DNA of 34,951 nt from SHZI01 sp964371995 (GTDB lineage Bacteria > Pseudomonadota > Gammaproteobacteria > Steroidobacterales > GCA-2729495), in NCBI GenBank assembly GCA_964371995.1, contig CAYJPG010000017.1, forward strand, positions 1 through 34,951, read 5' to 3'. Of the stretch, positions 33,164-34,951 are shown one piece after another; within the stretch, counting starts at the first letter, position 1, and every line of letters starts with the position of its first letter. The position numbers were made by a program, and so were the translations under genes. The notes beneath the pieces were generated by a model. The model saw only the letters and a list, made by a program, of their open reading frames with translations. It had not been told where the DNA came from and searched no databases.

Positions 33164-34081
33164 CTAGCCCGGATCGCGACCAGCGCTGCTGACGGTTTCG
33201 ACCTCTGCCTTCGGCGCAAATGCCGGCTGTGTCCAGCCGGACACCACTTTGTATTGCGGTCCGGCACCATTGAGAAGTATCACCTCGATTTCCTCGACGA
33301 TCTCTTCCTGACGCAACTGCTGGCTCCGGCTCCGCATCTGTTCGATGCGCTTGTCGAGACGATTTACGGCGCCATCGAGATGGCGGGCCCGGCGCAGATT
33401 CTCGGCCCACAGGGAAGCGAGGAGGATCTCGTGCAGTACCGCGTAAAGGTAATGCTCTACCAGTTTGCGCAACATGCCCGGCGCATCGATATTCAGTATC
33501 GGTGGCAGCGGGTGTGCACGGCGACCGGCAGGAGCGTCCATCCAGGGGGGCAACAGCGTCCGTTCTGCCAGCCGGCTACCCTCCGCGCCATGGTAGCGGG
33601 CAATGACCGCGGGCCCGCCTTCATCGTGCTCAGCGAGATTGATGACGTCTACGATCTGCGCCAGCACCCTGTCCACATCCTCGGCCACGTTCGCGCCATC
33701 CAGCGCAACCCGCACCCGGGCATGATCACCGGCGCGCATCCGCAATTTGTGACCGACCATGATCCAGTCCTGCCACTGCGGTGAAGCAGCTGGCGAGTGT
33801 GATTGCAGCAGGGATTCATTGAAGTCACCACAAAAACCGCGTTCAGAACCGATGAGCAGCGACAACACCCGGCCCGGCTTCCGCTGTGGCCGCAGCCCGG
33901 GATTGTGCTGCAGCAGATCCAGCGCGGCGCTGTCGATGGTGGCAACCAGGGCGCGCTGGCTTTGCAGCAGCCGGTCCAGTTTGCGCGTTTCCATCACCGC
34001 CAGCGCACGCATGGAACTCATGATGCTGCGGATGTCACGCAGCCCCGCAAGCCGGCGCTCCAGATCGCGGCGCAGGCTCAT
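33164..34081 (-). CDS. atpG: F-type ATPase gamma subunit, N-ATPase variety
   Basis: The protein has 305 residues, with the gamma coiled-coil ends (DIRSIMSSMRALAVMETRKLDRLL at the N-terminus, DKRIEQMRSRSQQLRQEEIVEEIEVILLNGAG at the C-terminus) and SERGFCGDFNESLL in place of the usual SDRGLCGGLN. It is the rotor shaft of F1. Substitutions and the position after atpA with no atpD following match the alternative N-ATPase operons (order atpDCQRBEFAG), which lack a delta subunit and are thought to pump Na+ or H+. ATG 34081 overlaps the alpha stop (ATGA). The final ~15 residues after NGAG are a nonconserved tail. Confidence 0.9.
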   Translation of the reverse strand: MSLRRDLERRLAGLRDIRSIMSSMRALAVMETRKLDRLLQSQRALVATIDSAALDLLQHNPGLRPQRKPGRVLSLLIGSERGFCGDFNESLLQSHSPAASPQWQDWIMVGHKLRMRAGDHARVRVALDGANVAEDVDRVLAQIVDVINLAEHDEGGPAVIARYHGAEGSRLAERTLLPPWMDAPAGRRAHPLPPILNIDAPGMLRKLVEHYLYAVLHEILLASLWAENLRRARHLDGAVNRLDKRIEQMRSRSQQLRQEEIVEEIEVILLNGAGPQYKVVSGWTQPAFAPKAEVETVSSAGRDPG

Positions 34082-34951
34082 CCGGTCACCGGCGGCACGG
34101 CGTCAGCCGACTGCGTCTTGCGCAGACCGGTCAGCACATCGACCCACGCCTCGCGAGGACTGTCGAGCGACAAATTCGCAGTGTGGCAGGTCGTACTGAT
34201 GGTCTTCAGCATGGCCGGCACGCTTGCCAGCTGTCCGGTATCGAAAACATTTTCATTGAAGGCCATCAGCCAGCCGAGCTGGTCCTCCACACTGACCGGC
34301 GCCAGGCGATCCTGCTTGAGGATTTCCCGCAGCACGCGGCCGCGGCGAATCGCGGTTTCCATGGCTGATTCGAGTCGGGCACCAAAGCGTGTGAACACCT
34401 CCAGCTCGAGGAAGCGCAGGTAATCAAGCTTCATGCGGCCTGCTTCTGCCTTGATGCGCGGGTGCTGGGCAGCGCTACCAATGCGCGATACCGAGCGGCC
34501 GATATCCACCGCCGGCCGAAAGCCGCCGGCGAACAGATCCTGATCCAGGTAAATCTGCCCGTCGGTAATCGAGATCAGGTTGGTGGGAATATAGGCAGCG
34601 ATTTCACCCTGGCTGGTCTCGACGATCGGCAGGGCGGTCATGCTGCCACCACCCTCACCGGCATTGAGGCTGGTCGAGCGCTCCAGCAACCGCGCGTGTA
34701 CAGAAAAGATATCGCCCGGATAAGCCTCGCGCCCCGGTGGCCGGCGCAGCAGCAGGGACAGTTCCCGGTAGGTCCGCGCGTGGGTGGTCAGATCATCGTA
34801 GATCACCAGGGTATGGCGTCCGCGGCGCATCCAGTGCTCGGCGATGCCGCAACCGGCAAACGGCGCCAGGTGCCGGAGACCAGGCAGCGCGCTGGCCTCC
34901 GCCACCACGACAGTCGTAAAGGCCAGCGCGGCAAGGTTTTTCAGCGTGTGC
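34078..34951 (-). CDS. atpA: F-type ATPase alpha subunit, N-ATPase variety (5' partial)
   Basis: About 290 residues of the C-terminal part are visible; the open frame runs to the window edge, so the start is outside. Visible motifs: AFTTVVVAEAS, YDDLTTHARTYRELSLLLRRPPGREAYPGDIFSVHARLLERS, SLNAGEGGGSMTALPIVETSQGEIAAYIPTNLISITDGQIYLD, and the arginine-finger segment DIGRSVSRIGSAAQ. These define the catalytic/non-catalytic alpha subunit of F1. The Walker A lies upstream and cannot be seen. It is directly coupled to gamma; in canonical F-ATPase operons the alpha gene is also followed by gamma but then by beta, which is missing here. Together with the gamma variants this favours N-ATPase. Confidence 0.93.
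   Translation of the reverse strand, partial: HTLKNLAALAFTTVVVAEASALPGLRHLAPFAGCGIAEHWMRRGRHTLVIYDDLTTHARTYRELSLLLRRPPGREAYPGDIFSVHARLLERSTSLNAGEGGGSMTALPIVETSQGEIAAYIPTNLISITDGQIYLDQDLFAGGFRPAVDIGRSVSRIGSAAQHPRIKAEAGRMKLDYLRFLELEVFTRFGARLESAMETAIRRGRVLREILKQDRLAPVSVEDQLGWLMAFNENVFDTGQLASVPAMLKTISTTCHTANLSLDSPREAWVDVLTGLRKTQSADAVPPVTG

Noticed and set aside
31922..33784. 620-codon open frame on the plus strand opposite glgP and atpG
   Set aside because: It is antisense to two clearly recognisable genes, has no family features, and is expected by chance in GC-rich coding DNA.

Overview
The window is a GC-rich, densely packed chromosomal segment with no rRNA, tRNA, CRISPR array, insertion sequence or prophage genes that I can see. 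The gene content suggests a gammaproteobacterium (or a close relative), probably free-living: a GlyGly-CTERM-type tail, Mla/Pqi-type lipid transport, an alternative N-type F-ATPase, an iron superoxide dismutase, a PQQ-type sugar dehydrogenase and several flavin-linked oxidoreductases. I cannot name the genus. Almost every neighbouring co-directional pair overlaps (ATGA, GTGA, TGATG or TAATG junctions) or is separated by a short gap. No gene-free stretch exceeds about 160 bp.

Layout. 1-211: 3' end of a secreted/surface protein, then a strong bidirectional terminator. 221-6293 (minus): an envelope-lipid operon read as cls, mprF/lpiA, acvB-like, marC. 6373-8562 (plus): an AsmA-family protein carrying a perfect 16-bp inverted repeat inside its frame; a related hairpin follows the gene. 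8611-11808 (minus): K+ channel, cytochrome c/PQQ sugar dehydrogenase fusion and flavin-reductase-like protein, chained by stop/start overlaps. 11930-17413 (plus): SLC13/RCK permease, OmpA-like domain protein, a second flavin-reductase-like protein, a GNAT-nitrilase fusion, and sodB with a terminator. 17471-21065 (minus): Mla-like lipid ABC system (STAS-MlaE, MlaF, MlaD, PqiC-type lipoprotein). 21221-23205 (plus): two overlapping mscS-type genes. 23192-26007 (minus): ferric-reductase-like flavocytochrome, CaCA antiporter, TraR/DksA zinc-finger protein. 26053-28136: divergent VOC and LLM-class genes. 28206-34951 (minus): a run starting in the N-ATPase alpha subunit and continuing through gamma, alpha-glucan phosphorylase, a divergent acetate kinase and an NmrA-like protein.

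How the parts fit together. Much of the window concerns the cell envelope: cardiolipin synthesis, lysyl-PG synthesis with its probable hydrolase, retrograde lipid transport, AsmA, mechanosensitive channels, and K+/cation transport. A second theme is energy and redox: N-ATPase, glycogen phosphorolysis, acetate kinase, sugar dehydrogenase, and FMN/F420-type enzymes. The points I would look at first are the REP-like hairpin fixed in frame within asmA, the acetate kinase with a GxP minisatellite and altered phosphate loop, the channel/dehydrogenase/flavin-protein operon, and the flavin-protein/GNAT-nitrilase pair. I see no clearly unprecedented multi-gene system.
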